Made by a program: the position numbers and the translations under genes
NCBI RefSeq assembly: GCF_000687475.1
Contig: NC_057318.1
Span: forward strand, 1,984,001 to 2,048,000
Reading direction: 5' to 3'
DNA length: 64,000 nucleotides
Source of the DNA: Ustilaginoidea virens
Taxonomy: Eukaryota; Ascomycota; Sordariomycetes; Hypocreales; Clavicipitaceae
Notes under the pieces: generated by a model
The model's database searches: none
Told to the model about the DNA's origin: nothing
Seen by the model: only the letters and a program-made list of their open reading frames with translations
Shown here: in pieces, positions 10,768 through 24,330 of the stretch
How positions within the stretch are numbered: the stretch's first letter is position 1
How the letters are laid out: every line of letters starts with the position of its first letter

Positions 10768-13368
10768 TTATAGCGGTGAATTGTACAAAGTCTGCACTCC
10801 AGCATCATAGTCGTACTCTTCCAGGGCTGCAAGTCGCGTCCCACGATCGTATTGAGATCGCCTGCGACGCTGTTCATCTCGATAATGTTGTCCCGCGTTT
10901 GGCGTGAACAGTCCTAAGAAATTGCAAGAAGACATGGGAGTAAGCATTGATTACATCCGCTAGTAAATTCCGCTGCGCAACAACTCACCGACATGCTCCG
11001 CATTCTCGCAACTCCTCTTCATCTTTGATTGATTATCCGGGTCAGGAAATGGTTCTTCTTGCCCTGCCAGGCCAGGCCTCGGCCCATTGCTAGTATAATA
11101 GAGCTATTGAAATTTAGCGATACGTGTCTTACTACGTAAGAATGATTCACTGGCTTATTGTTACCTTTGGACGGTAGTGCGGCGCTTCGAGCATCACAGA
11201 ACTGTTCCTGAACTTTTGCACCAAGCAATCTTTACCTTGAATAGCTAAAGCGTGTTAGAGACTCCGCAAAGGACAGTGCTGTGTTTGCCTAAAACTAACT
11301 TGCGTACGATATCTCGGCAACCTTATCACTTTTGAAGCAGTTCCTTTTCTGCCAGTCAGAATTAAAATTATACGCACTATTTGAAACGCTTACCATCTCT
11401 GATTGGCTCTGGTCTCTACAAACTAAGCTCTGCGTTAGTCAATAACTGAAAATGGGACTAAATAAATGCCGTACATAGATAATGTCTAATGGCTGCTCTC
11501 AACTTAGCATAACTGAATGCAGCCATGAAGATTTTTTGTTCCTTACATCCACAAAATTGATGAATGCATAGCCCACACTACAATAGTATTTCAGCACGCT
11601 ATGCTTAAGTGCACCAAAGTAAACGAGGTGGGAACCGTACTTGCAATCGTTCGCGAAGTCGATACGCAAATACATGAAGTCATATTTGCCCCAGCTTGAC
11701 TCGTCTATAATACTTTTCAACATAGACTGATCGACCTTATTCGGAATATTTCGGAGCATAATCTTTTCCTGTTAGACTATAATACCTCGGAGCGATTGTC
11801 ACTTACTGTTGTCCTAACGTCGATTCCCTCACGAATGCGCATAACATCAACGAAATTGTGGTTATTAGTGAGACTTAAGTGTGCAGATCTTGTGATCCGC
11901 GTGGCATTCTGCCTACGACCGTCAGTTTTCAAATATCCTGGGATTCTTCTGCATGGACTGAAACTGTTCTGCACAGTGAGTGCTGGTGATGGTGGTGCAT
12001 GATATACAGGACCGAGGACCGGAAAAGATGGAGTCAAGGTTCTCATAGGTGAGATAGTACTGGTACTGCACCCGGGAGCTGGAGTATCAAGCAGATACGG
12101 AACATTGGCAAGGAGTGGTGATTGAAACATCAGCGGATACATTGTTAGTGGTTGCTTGACACGTTCCTCGGAAGTGGTGGTAGACGAAATGGCGGAGAAA
12201 ACGTCTGATTGCGGATAACCCAGAGTGTTTCTCCTCACGCTATGATATGTGTCCGATATAGGTGTTCTGTTGGCAAAATCCTGGCAGAATCCATATGGCG
12301 AGATTACCAAGCGAACCCCCTTTTTAGTTAGCCAGCTTTGTTTTCATAACCTGACCAATAACTTCTCATAATTACCTCGGGAGTTGTCACATGAGTGCAG
12401 TTCGAAAGTATTTTCATACAGTGGGCAATGTCACAGAATTCTGCTATTGCCCTGAGAGAGCGTGTTGATGAATTCGAAACCCTGATAAAGGCGAACAGCT
12501 GACCATAAGAATGGAGGAAATTGCGGGCTATACGAACTGTTTGATCGACATTAGAGTTACACGACGCGGGTGTAGCAACGAGCAGTATTTGTCCAGTAAA
12601 GGAATCCACAATCTTCTTTTCATGACTAGTTAGCTGCTGCCTAAGAGATGTCAAGTCGCCAAACTCTGACGTCAAGTACAAGGAAGAAAATACAACCTGA
12701 TCCATAGGAGAAGATCGACAGTATTCGACCTTCCAGCGTTGAACGGATAGCAGAATGGTTGTCAAAGTAGAGCAAGCATCCCTGATGTCGTTGAAATGAA
12801 TGTATGCTTTATTCGCGTCAGCAGTGACACTGTTACGTCCATGGAACTTATGGCCGTGTAATTCAAGATCCTAAAGGCTAGTGAATGAGAATGAACAGTT
12901 TCGATTTTGAAAAATATCAATCAAAAGGAAACCTACGTCCAGCCAGCGTTTGATATCCTGTGCCGTGCTTGGCTCTTCTGACGATAACCTCAAGCATCTG
13001 GACAAGCCTAATTCGGCGCTAAGGGCAGCAGCAATTGGAGTAGTCTCTTCCAAAGCCCTTGAGCTACCCGCATATGGGTTGAACGCAGAGGCTGTTGGTG
13101 AGAGTCTAGTTTTATGCTGAGCTTGAGAAGGGGTCGAGAACAGGTCATTCTCTGGCTCAGTAGAGGACACAAGTTGTTGATCAATAGGCAGCGATGTTGC
13201 CAACGTGTTGACAGCAACTGATGGAGGCAGAATGTCGAAGAAAGCATCAGATTTTATCTGAGTGCACTCCTGTGGTGCTATTATGCTCCGCGTATCTGAT
13301 GTGTTCCTGAGGGGTTCCTCGACTCTGCTTGAGGATGAAGCCGGTAATAAGTTGTCGTCGCCTGCCAT
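10768..13368 (-). CDS. Mei2-like RNA-binding protein
   Basis: Eleven exons on the minus strand: 13368-12937, 12870-12376, 12319-11807, 11762-11641, 11577-11547, 11492-11475 (18 nt), 11422-11394, 11343-11300, 11244-11165, 11103-10989 and 10913-10768; 674 aa. The ATG at 13368 has a good context (ATCATGG) and precedes M-A-G-D-D. Exon 2 includes an RRM-like stretch (A-Y-I-H-F-N-D-I-R-D-A). Exon 3 is Ser/Pro-rich. The Mei2 C-terminal RRM spans about residues 478-575: M-L-R-N-I-P-N-K, S-W-G-K-Y-D-F-M-Y-L-R-I-D-F, N-V-G-Y-A-F-I-N-F-V-D, P-L-D-I-I-Y, N-C-F-K-S-D-K-V-A-E. Each splice restores a conserved block, so the exon chain is well supported. Fission yeast Mei2 drives meiosis through RNA binding; the role here is not shown. 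One ambiguity: exon 4 may start two codons earlier at an alternative CAG. Confidence 0.88.
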
Positions 13369-13761
13369 GATAAATAGTGTAAATAATTTCAATCATTCAC
13401 TTTGCTATTGGGACAAACTCGTCAATTCTTAGTCTTGAGAAGGTATTCTTTGAAATGACTTGATTTCTTTGTATACAAGCATTAAAATAGTCTTGATCTT
13501 ATTCTACTCTAGTTTTTGAACGGAAGGTGTGATAAGGTGGGGAAGTAATTTAGAAGATAGATAGTGAATCGGGAATGAAGTAAAGCGCACCTGCCAAAGT
13601 TAAATAAGTTCTATTCTGCATTTACCTCTTCCAATATAAAAAAATAGGCAGACACTTACTAAACTCTTTATTTCTAAAAGATAAATTGCAGTTCAGTTAC
13701 TATCCACTTTTTAATAATATATAGGTCTTAAATATCTATCCAAAGTAATTATAATATCTTT
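13369..13761. promoter_or_regulatory. mei2-like 5' region and right edge of gene island
   Basis: About 390 bp upstream of the mei2-like start. It has unique AT-rich sequence up to about 13700, then passes into the (TA)n tail of a LINE-B fragment at about 13762. No ORF. The switch from normal to RIP composition is sharp. Confidence 0.5.
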
Positions 13762-13800
<39 letters not shown>

Positions 13801-14616
13801 TACTCTAGCTAAGCTATCTAGGGGGGGGTTGGGTCCCCATCTAGCCTAGTGCTAGTGCTTCTATGTCTGATCTATATAGGAAACCCGAATGCCGGGAGAA
13901 AAATCTATATACTATCCTTTATTAATAATATCTCTTCGAAATTGAAGGAGATTCGCTATATATTATAATGAGGTATTTTATTGTGCAATACTAGGTCTAG
14001 CGGCAGGACTAGGAAAGTATAGATAGTAAGAGCGCCTTAATAGGCATAATAGCTTACATTAGTATTTTTTGTAAGCGTTAGTAATTATTAGTCTGGCTCT
14101 AGGGTAGAAGCGTATCGCATCCGGTATAGGCAGTATTATTAGGCGGAAGTAGTAGTATTAATATTAGTATCGGGTGGGCGGTAGTATCGCGGTAGGTCGC
14201 GCGTTTTATTATTATCAACTTCATCTAATGTAGGTTAGGATATAGGTAGCTATTAGTGTAGCTGGTAGATAGTCGAGTAATCTAATGCGGTTATATAATA
14301 GTATAAAGTCTCCCTTACCTACCTTACCTTTTTATTCTTTTTCCTCTTCCTTTTATATTCTTTATTAAAAATTTCAGAAAAATTTCCTCTATTCCCTTAT
14401 ATATAGTTTTACTTTAATTGCGCTACTACCGTTTTTTATATGCTTTTTATTATTCGAGATGCTAACCGTCCTTAAGTTAGGTCCAGACCTAGCCTAGAAA
14501 TAGCTATATCGCTTTTATATATACCATAATGCCGATATAGCTGCCTACTATTACGACTAATAAGGTAAGAGACTATTTTTATTTATTATTTGCCTTTTAC
14601 TAATAGTAGATAAGAA
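13762..14616 (-). mobile_element. LINE-B 3' fragment B0, outermost layer of the stack
   Basis: It runs inverted: (TA)n tail at about 13762-13795, then ACTCTAGCTAAGCTATCTAG and the C-rich 3' hairpin, then sequence that parallels 57600-56530 and 41486-40740. It stops at TAGATAAGAA (14607-14616). That decamer recurs at 40676-40685 just after LINE-A copy A1, and LINE-B sequence resumes there (40686-40727). B0 was therefore in place before A1. Confidence 0.7.
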
Positions 14617-15599
14617 ATAACAACTATAGGAAAAAAACTTTCGCGATTTCGCCCGCACCTAGGTAGTGGCATAGAACCGCCTCTAAAATTAATTCTAATA
14701 TTTCTAATCGCTTTTTCTCGTCCGCTTACCCCCCTTTACCTATAGCATATTGCATCTAAGGAGTAAGCGCGGTAGGTGCGAACGAAATAATAAATATCAA
14801 TAGAGGGAATAGGGGCGGTATTATATATAGCCGCTATAACCCGACTACTATAATCGCGAATAATATATAGTATTATTAGACCGAGACCGAGCCTACCTAA
14901 AAGCGAATACGACCTATAGCCGATATTATTAAAGACTTTATAAAAAAGCTATAGGACTATATCCCCCTAGCGGTACTAAGAAGAGTGCAAAAGGCTATAA
15001 ACTTTATAATAGAAACCGCTTAGCAGGAGACTAACTTAAGAAATATCTATACCCCTATTAGAACCCTAATACAAATAATTAAAATTATAATTAATAAAAC
15101 TATATAAAATCTCCTAAAGACTGTGCTAGCCCCTATTATATAGGTATCTATCGCTATATAAGGATATACTACTATTATACCACCCTAATATAGCCTAGCT
15201 CCCCTAGTAGTACCCTCCTATATTTACCATAAAATCCTTATTAAAGGAAATACTATTAGTAAAATCTTTTAAAACTATACTCTAATTAAAATTATTAATA
15301 TAATTAATAGAGCTACTATTAAAGGAGTAGTAGTTATAGCCTATAGGCTCTATAGTAATAATACGATTATTACCTTTAAAGAAGAAAAAGCAGGCTATAT
15401 TATAGATATAGCCTAGGTCTGCCCTGCCTTTAATTAGGAGGTAGAACTTAACTAATATTTATTTAGTATTATTATTAAGAGTTTCCCGACCTACTATACT
15501 ATAAATACCATAATAGAAAATATCCAATCAAATTTTATTAAAGCTAATAGAAAGGGCTTTATTAAGGTCTTCTTTTACTACCCTAAGGGGACTATAATA

Positions 15600-15850
15600 T
15601 AAATACCCTTAATTATAAGGGTCGACTCTATTAATCTTATAAATAAGCTCTATAAGGCTAATATTATATACTAAGTAGAGATATTTGAAGCCGAATCCTA
15701 TAATAATACTATATACCCCTGCTAATACTATAATTACTTTAAATTCGGCTATATTACCGCATATTATATAGCGGCAGCTTACTATAGCTAGTGTGGTTCC
15801 GAATGCCACCTAGAGGGTGAATAAAGCTACCTAGCTATAATATAGAATTA
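15600..15850 (+). pseudogene. LINE-A ORF1 zinc-knuckle region (A1)
   Basis: The plus-strand frame around 15720-15815 shows the order Y/C-Y-N-Y/C-F-K-F-G-Y-I of a CCHC knuckle. The ligand Cys codons read TAC or TAT and the His codon reads TAT, exactly what RIP of TGC and CAT/CAC gives. A second knuckle with C-G-S-E-C-H follows at about 15796-15815. The same block is in A2 (about 30230-30330), A4 (inverted, about 53085-53180) and, more diverged, in B1 (about 20260-20340). ORF1 of such elements is an RNA-binding chaperone. Confidence 0.65.
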
Positions 15851-16229
15851 ATACGAATCCTACCTTAATTATTACGGACCTTACTTAGTATAATCCTACC
15901 TTTATAAAATAGCGAATAAATAATAGGAAAACGCTAGAAATTCCTATAGTAATAGATTAAGGCTCTTCGCCTTATATATTATATTAACCGCTAATACTAT
16001 CCCTATAGTAGACTAGGGCTGCTACTATATAGCTAGTAGGTCTCTCCTATATAAGCCTTCCCCTTAAAAATAAGGTCGCCTAATTAGAAATATTAATAGG
16101 ACCCCCTATATTAGAGCTAGAAATAGTATTACCGCCTTTCTTTAAGCCGCTCCCGCCCTAGATTATAATATAACTATGCCTGCCTTAGGCACCTAACCTA
16201 TAGCTACCTTAAATATACTACTACTACTA

Positions 16230-19120
16230 ACCCCTTTGCGACTATCTATATAATAATAGTTCTTTACTAAAATATATAGAAGAAAACTACCCTTATAAGA
16301 TTAGCACTTTACTATTAGCGTAAGCCTAACGTTATAGCAATTTAAGAACCTATTGCGCCTAATTAGGCCCCACTAAGCCCTAGCCTTAGAAAATATATAC
16401 TAGTAATATATAGTAGAAAAGCAGCGATATATATCTATAAGCGGTATAGGCCTGGTATATAGTTTAGCGAGAAGGGACCTAATTAATATAAAATCTCCTT
16501 ATTATATACTAATATCTACTTAATTTACTCTTTAGGCTATAAACCGAATTAAATAACCCTTCTTATTATATTCGCTAAGCTTCTACCCCGCCCTTATAAT
16601 ACCTTTATTAGGGACTTTAATATATACTATCCTCTTTAGGATAACCTAAATTAGACCTCGCCTAAGATTAATACCCTTTTTAAGCTTATAACCTAATAGC
16701 GGTTTAGACTAGCTACCCCTTATAGTAAGGTAATAAAATAAGCACCTAAAAAGAGAAATAGTACTATCGACTATATATAGGTTATATAGAATATTATAGT
16801 AGAATATCTTAAAAATGCTAACCTTATTAGATCTAATTATATCTTTTAGCTTATATATATTAAGACTGGCAACTACTATATAAAAGCCCCCTTTATAAAG
16901 AATAATTAAAAGTCTTTTAACTAATACCTTACTTAAATTAAAGCTAAAAACTAACTTACTACCTTTTATATTAAGGCCTTACTCCGCTCCCCTACCGAGA
17001 TAAATATATATACTATATAGCTTAGTAGCTAATTCTAGAGTATTACTAATATTGCAGCCCTAAAGAAAGCACCTAAAGCTTTTAGTATAAAGCCTTAGTA
17101 GAACTTTTGTACTAAAATAGCCTAAAATACTATAAAAAAGGCCTACCGAAAATAAGTAATATATTATACCTTAGAGAATCTTAGCGTTATATAAAAGGCG
17201 GGGGCAATTTAGTCCTATATAGTATAAAAGAAATAGTATTAATTATAGAGAGAAGCTTTTAATAAAGCTATTACCTAAAATACTAACCTATAGTCTCTAG
17301 AGAAATAGGCCTATCTATATAGTAGCCTCCTATTTAAATTAAAAGAAATCCCTCTACTAAAATAAGGCAGCCTAAGCCTAAAAGCTATAATATATAAGGA
17401 AAAAGTATAGGTCCTTATTAAGTAATTCTTCTTTACCTCCTAAGCTACTTATAATAATATCTCTAACCTAATATTCCCTTAGCTTACTACTATTATATTC
17501 CCCCTTATTAATTCCTTTTCCTATAAAAAGGTATATACTATATTATATAATATAATAGGCTAGAAAGTATTAGGCCCTAATAGGCTCTTAATAGGATTCC
17601 TTAAAGTATATAGCTTCCTACTTATTACCACTCTTATATACCTCTTAAACGAAATATACTATATTAGGTACTACCTAGCTTTATATTAAGAGGCTAAAGT
17701 AGTAATACTATAGAAACCAAGGAAAAAGTTAAAAGAGTACTCTAAAGTAAGAGGCTAAAGGCTAATATTGCTTTTTAATCTAATAGGAAAAGTCTTAAAA
17801 GCTATAATTATATAGCGGCTTACTATTACTCTCAAAGAGGGTAACCTTTTCTTAAACCTTTAAATAGGCAATAAGGTAAACCGGTTAACTAATATAGCCT
17901 TAAGCATATTAGTCGAAATTATATATACAATCTAGCATTATAATGGGATCGCCTTATTATTTTAATTAGATATTTTAGTTATATTTAATACCATTAATTA
18001 TACCTACTTTATCTATTTATTATTAGAGAAAAAGCTTTTACTTTAGCTAATAGTATAAATATATAGCTTTACCGATTTATACTTAGTGCGAATCTACTTT
18101 AAGGGGTAACTTATAGATAAACTATTAATTACTACTAGGGTCCCTTAAGGGTTACCTTTCTCTTTATCCTCTTCCTTATCTATATTATACTACTTTATAA
18201 AAGACTATAAGAAGTTGTATTAATTATTATACTAGGCTTTGCTAATAATACTAATATTATAGCCTATAGGAAAGATATAGGGGAGATTAAAGTACTATTT
18301 AAAAAAGTATAGGCTATCTATAATAATTAATCTAAATAAGTAGGATTAAATTTTAACCTTAGTAAGAGCAAGCTTATCTACTTTACCTATATATATAAAG
18401 TAGATAAGACCCTAATATAGCTTAAGACTACTATAATACAGCCGAAATAGTATATTAGGTTCTTAAGGGTCGAAATCTACTATAAACTAAAATAAAGGGA
18501 ATATTATATTAAGATCGTAAAGAAATTTAAGCGGTAGTAACTTATGCTTATAGTAATAGTAGCCTCTACCTAAGGCTATTAATATTAGGAAATATGCCTT
18601 ATCTATATATAGGTTATCCAAACCTCTATCGCTTTTAGCATAAGGGTATAATATACCCCTACCGCCCCTAGAGGGATAGCAAAAGGTATTATAAAATCCC
18701 TAACTATAGAATAATCAGCCTGCCTCTATATAATTACTAGGGTCTTTAAGGCTATACCGCTAAATACCCTTAAGACCGAAGCAGCTATACCCCTAATTAA
18801 CCTCTATCTTGATTATATCTATTAGTAATTCCTCGAAAAAATAGCTAAAATAGGTATAACTAATAAGATTAACTGCATATTAATAGTAATAGTGGTAATA
18901 CTTTAACGCTAATAAAGGAAAAGCTATTAAAAACCCCTAGCCTATATACTATTCCCTAATTTTAACCTTAGCTAACTTCCGGCCGAAGAGTAATTAATAA
19001 AAGACTAATATAACTAATAGTAAAATAATTAGGCAATAGTAAAGGCAAGATGCCTTTAGTATAAAACCTTAGCGGCCGAGAGGGCATTAAACTTTTAATC
19101 TATAGCGAAAATAACCTAAC
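16230..19120 (+). pseudogene. LINE-A ORF2 relic (A1): endonuclease and reverse transcriptase
   Basis: Endonuclease signatures are N-V-I-A-I-(Q)-E-P at about 16327-16352 and R-D-F-N-I-Y-Y-P-L-(W) at about 16608-16640, a decayed G-D-F-N-I-H-H. Reverse transcriptase signatures are L-D-I...F-N-T-I-N-Y at about 17966-18002 and G-F-A-N-N-T-N-I at about 18232-18258, a decayed F-A-D-D box. Many Trp and Gln codons are TAG or TAA. There is no open frame of useful length, so the element cannot move by itself. Confidence 0.75.
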
Positions 19121-20689
19121 TATATAAAGGCCTATAAAGATTATTTCGTTCTAAAAGCGTATATCTATAGTAGCCCGGGCAACGATTTCGCCCGCACCTC
19201 GGTACCGGCGCGAATACACCCCTAAAATAATCAAAAAATTGCTAGATTAATCCCTTACCTTATCTTACCCCGTCTGCCGATAGCGTATCGGCACCGGGAG
19301 GAAGGTGCGGTCGAGGCGGCGGAAATTATAGACTTAGATAGAGGAAATAGGGGTAGACTCGAGTCGAGCCACTATAACTACCATATTACCATCGCCAATA
19401 ATAATTATAGACGAATCAGCGGCAATATCGCACAAACTAATATAGGAACCTAAAAAGAAACCGAATTACTTAAATAGTATTACTAAAAGATCGCAGACTA
19501 TATCCCGGCAGCCACGCTAGGAAATATGTGGAATGCTATTACTAGCCTAGTCGATAGCATTAAATGCATCAACCGAACCAATCCCACCCCGAACCCAAAC
19601 TTAAACTTTATTACGATTAATAATCTGGAAAAAGTAGTAGAAAGCGCTATAAAAAAAGCTTTTGCCTTAAAGATCCCCTCTAGAACGACCTAGGCTAGTA
19701 TTACTACTAAAGGTATACTAACGACTATACCACCTAGACCGACCACCTTACCTATACCGCTAAGAATCTACCATAAAATAATAATTAAAGGAGATAATAT
19801 TGCTAAGAACCTACGATAGAGAACCCCCATCGAGATTATAAAAGCGGTAAATACTACTACTAGAGGTATTAATGCTATTGCCGCTCGCCGACTCTATAGT
19901 GGAGATATAGTCGTTACCTTCGCAGAAGCTATATCCCGTTTTACTATAGAAACCACCTAGATCCCCCTTGCATTCGGCATAGGAGCCATACTAAATATCT
20001 ATACCTTTAGTATTATTATTAAAGGATTCCCTACCTGATTTTCTAAAAATATCCCTATTAAAAATATTAAACTAAACTTAGCCTAAGCTAATAGCTTTAG
20101 TATTAGTAGAATCGCTGCAAAGAAACCCTATAAAGAAGCAATAAAAGCCCCCCTAATTATTAAAGTAACTAACGTAAAAGCAGTAAACTAACTCTATAAG
20201 ACTAAAGTTATCTACTAAGTAGAAATCTTTAAGGCTAAACTATACGATAAAATTATCCACCTAAAATAGTACTATTAATACTTTAAATTCGGATATATTG
20301 CGAATTACTATATAGAGACCCCTTAATGCAGATAATATAATATAGAGAGACACCCTAATAGAGATAAAGACTGCCCTAGTATTATTAGTAATAAAAGAGA
20401 GTACTACCTTAACTGCTAGAGACCCTATCTAGCCTAATCTCGATTTTACCCTATAGCGAATAGGCAATAAGATATCGTAAGATAGGCTTATAGCATTAGA
20501 CTAATATAATTTGTAAATACCGGCACTTTATTAATACCTCCCCCCCTTATTCTAAAGGATAAGGGCCGTAGATGCCTCGCTAGTAACTCCCTAAAGGAGG
20601 ACTCTTTAAGAAAATAAATTGGCAAATTATATAAAGAAAGCTCTATTGCCCCTAAAAGGACTAATAGTAGTAGTAATATCGCCGTATTC

Positions 20690-23600
20690 TTCTAATCTAA
20701 CTTATCCAAGCCTATTGCTATTAATATACTAAAAGCCCCGACCCCCTAGCCTTAATACCAATAATAGAGGTACTATACTAGAATATATAAAAAAAATTAC
20801 TATTAGTATACCTCGCTTTTAACTATAAATCTAAACCGGATATTATCGCCCTTTAGGAATTTATAGCCTTAGATAGATTCCCCCTATACTCTAGCCTTAG
20901 TAGATACTAAATAGCTGCTTATAGTAGATGCATAGCGATCTATATCTATAAAAGATATACTTTTAGCTCTTAGGCAATAGATTTAGGCCTAGATTAGTGC
21001 CATATTATACTCTAAAATATCGATATTTACTCTATTTATTCTTTAATCCCTTCCCTAAATTAATCTACCCCCCTTTAGGAATTCGCTTAAACTACCCCTC
21101 GCCCTTATAGTATCTTTACTAATAACTTTAATATCTACTACCCTATATAAGACTACTTTTATAGAACCTCTTTAGGCTATAATACCCTCCTTAAACTCGT
21201 ATTAAAATAAAAGCTAACCCTTATAATATTATAGGGAGAGATAACCAGATAAGCCTTAGGCAAATATAATAGCACTATCGACCACATATAGAGTATAAGA
21301 GACCTTAATATAGAGTTTATAGGGGCGGCAGATATTACTAGATCTAATTATATCCTTTAGGTAATCTAGGTAAAAATAAAATTAGATAAGTTTTATAAAC
21401 TACCGCCGATATATTAATAGAAGAAACTTAATAAAATCCTCGCTTAAGCTAAAGCTAAAGTTAGGATAGCTATCCTATATGCCTTATACCTATTCTAGTC
21501 CCTTATAGAGATCGATACTTTCGCCTAATAGCTTACGACCTAACTATAGGCTATCGCTAATATTATTGTGCCTAAAAGAGGAACTAAACCGCTAGGAAGG
21601 GCCCTATAGTAGACCTAAGAAGTATAATCGGTTATAATAGCGGCCTATAAGGCTATAAGAAATTAGAGAAAAGACTGTATTAGCCTTAATTAGTTAATAG
21701 TATAAAGAGTAAAAATAAACTAAACTAAGGTTATCTAATAGGAAAGGCGCTAGATATAAAGAGAAGCCGTTAATAAGGCTATAATGAAAAATGTAGACCT
21801 ATAGTCCCTAGAGAAATAGGCCTGAATATATAGTAGACTCCCCCTAAAATTAAGAGAAATCCTTATACTTCTCTAAGGCGAAAGAGCCTAAATATAGGAA
21901 GTAAAAATATATTCCTTTAAAGCAGAAATACTAATAGAAAGATTCTTCCTAATATTAATAGCTACCCTTAATAATATCTTAAACCTATAATTCCCCTGCC
22001 TTACCGATACGATATTCGCCCCTAAAGACGAATTCTCTAAAGTAGATATCTATAATACCCTCTAATATATAGCTAGCTAGAAAGCATTAGGCCCTAATAG
22101 TATATTAGTGGGATTCTTTAAAGCCTATAGAGAACCGGTTCTTAAAGCCCTAATAATACTCCTTAATGCTATATATAGAACTGGTTACTACCTAATATAG
22201 TTCTAAGAAGCTAAAGTTATAGTATTAAGAAAACCCGGTAAAATACCTAAGGAATACTAAAGAGTAGGAGCCTAGCGCCTAATATCCCTTTTAAACCTTT
22301 TTAGTAAAGTCCTTAAAGCTATAGTAGTAAAAAGACTAATAATAATTACAAAAAAACGGAAATTACTACTAGATATATAAATAGGCAATAGAGCAAATAG
22401 ATTAATAGATATAGTGCTATATACCCTAGTAGAAGCAGTTAAAGCCACCTGGCAGTATAAAGGAATAGTATTACTACTATAATTAGATATCTCTATGGCA
22501 TTTAATACTATTAACTACACTAGGCTTATATACCTCCTCCTCTAAAGTAGCGCCCCCTAATAGATAGTAGCCTAGGTCTGAGGCTTTACTATATTGCGCT
22601 TAGCTAAAATCTTCTTTAAAGGCTAACCCACCTAAAGATTCTTAATTATAGTAGGAGTGCCTTAAGGCTCCCCGATCTCTTTAATCCTTTTCCTCTTCTA
22701 TATTATACCCCTATACTATAGACTTAAAGTAATAAATAATTTACTAACCTTAGGATTTGCAGATAATACTAATATAATTACATACGGTAAAACAATATAG
22801 GATATAGTTATAACCCTCTCGAAAGTATAAAAGATCTGTAAAAAATAGTCGGCAGAGGCTAGACTAAAATTTAACCTAGCAAAAAGCAAGCTAATATACT
22901 TTACTAAATAGCACCAATTAAATACTATAATAATATAACTTAGTAATGCGACTATCTAGCCTATATAATACGCCCGATTCCTTAAAGTAGAGATTAACTA
23001 TAAACTTAGCTAGATTAACTATAGGGCCCGAATAGTAAAGAAGCTAGAAAGGTAGAAGCTCGCCCTTATCGCTTTAGCAGCCTCTATATAGGGATATTAA
23101 TTCTATAAAGCCCGACTACTATATATATAGGTTATTAGAACTATAATCGCCTTTAGCGCTAGAATCTAGTATACTTTTATTAAGCCGGGAGAAGTAGTAA
23201 GAGGCATTATATGCAATCTAGCTGCTAAATAGTTAAAGTGCCTCTATATAATTATAGGAGCCTACCGAGTAATACCTAATGCAATTATAGAAACCGAAAT
23301 AGTAATCCCTCTACTCGACCTCTACTTTAATCTAGCCTAATAATGATTCCTTATTAGAACCTAAGAAAGTAGTATAGCCGATTTTATCTCTAATATATAT
23401 ACTATTATCTAAATTTAGCTATAATAAAGACCTACCTATAGATAAGGGCGACCGACCGAGAATAAAATACTAAATTATATAGCCCTTAAAGATTTAATTC
23501 TACTCTAAGATAATAAACTATCCCCCGCTTACTCTCTAGCTCTTAAATAGATAAAGAGATAGCAATTAAAGTAATAACTCGCCCGAGTATAATACCCGCT

Positions 23601-24130
23601 AAAAAACCGCCCTATTACTAAATATACCCCTGACTTTACCTCTATAAAAAAGATACTAGATCTCTATAAAAACCTCTGTAAATATAAGTCCTCTTTTTTT
23701 ATCTAACTTAAAATAGAAAAAATAGGCCTTAATAAGTTCTTATATAAGATAAAGGTCCTATCTATCCGCCACCTATATTGCTAATACGGTTTTAATATAG
23801 AAAATATCGAATATATAATCCTAAAATATAATAACTATCTTAAAAACCCTCCCCTTTATATCTAAGACCGCCCTATATTAGATAAGTATAGTATTACCTA
23901 AGTACTTAAAAATAAAGACTCAGCTAAATAAGTTATTAAATAGGTCTTTAATACCTGCCGGCTCGAATAGTTTACCCTAGCTATCGCACTTATTGCCTAT
24001 GCAGATTTCGGCTTTAATAGCAACCTAATATAATTGCACCCTAACCTTAGACCATATATATATATATAGATAATCACAGATAAAGATACGATTAACTATA
24101 CAGATAGGGGAAAAATATCCTTTTTATATA
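20690..24130 (+). pseudogene. LINE-B ORF2 relic (B1): endonuclease and reverse transcriptase
   Basis: Endonuclease motifs read K-P-D-I-I-A-L-(Q)-E at about 20834-20860 and N-N-F-N-I-Y-Y at about 21120-21145. Reverse transcriptase motifs read L-D-I-S-M-A-F-N-T-I-N-Y at about 22483-22518 and F-A-D-N-T-N-I-I at about 22755-22780. B1 differs clearly from LINE-A throughout while sharing its domain order. Stops are mostly at Trp and Gln codons. Confidence 0.72.
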
Positions 24131-24330
24131 AGTTACTTATACAGTCGATAGGCTCGCGATTTCGCCCGCACCTAAGTAGCGGCATAGAACCGCCTCTAAA
24201 ATCAATTCTGACATTTCTAATCGCTTTTTCTCGTCCGTTTACCCCCCTCACCTATAGCGTATTGCGTCTAAGGAGTAGGCGCGGCAGGCGCAGATAAAAT
24301 AATAGATATCGACGGAGGGAATAAGGGCGG

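Noticed and set aside
11763..11806. Alternative CAG acceptor in the mei2-like gene adding E-K before the RRM
   Set aside because: It would sit only three bases after the branch adenosine of TCTAAC; the AAAAG acceptor gives the usual R-T-T-I-M-L-R-N. Kept as an ambiguity.
13766..13795. Telomeric or centromeric repeat at the TA run
   Set aside because: The (TA)n is the tail of a LINE-B copy, directly joined to its 3' hairpin, and recurs at each LINE-B end.
15609..15809. Antisense 66-codon frame repeated at 30125-30325 and 53085-53285
   Set aside because: It lies opposite the LINE-A ORF1 zinc knuckle. RIP places stops at Trp and Gln codons of the sense strand and leaves this antisense frame open in each copy, so recurrence does not mean coding.
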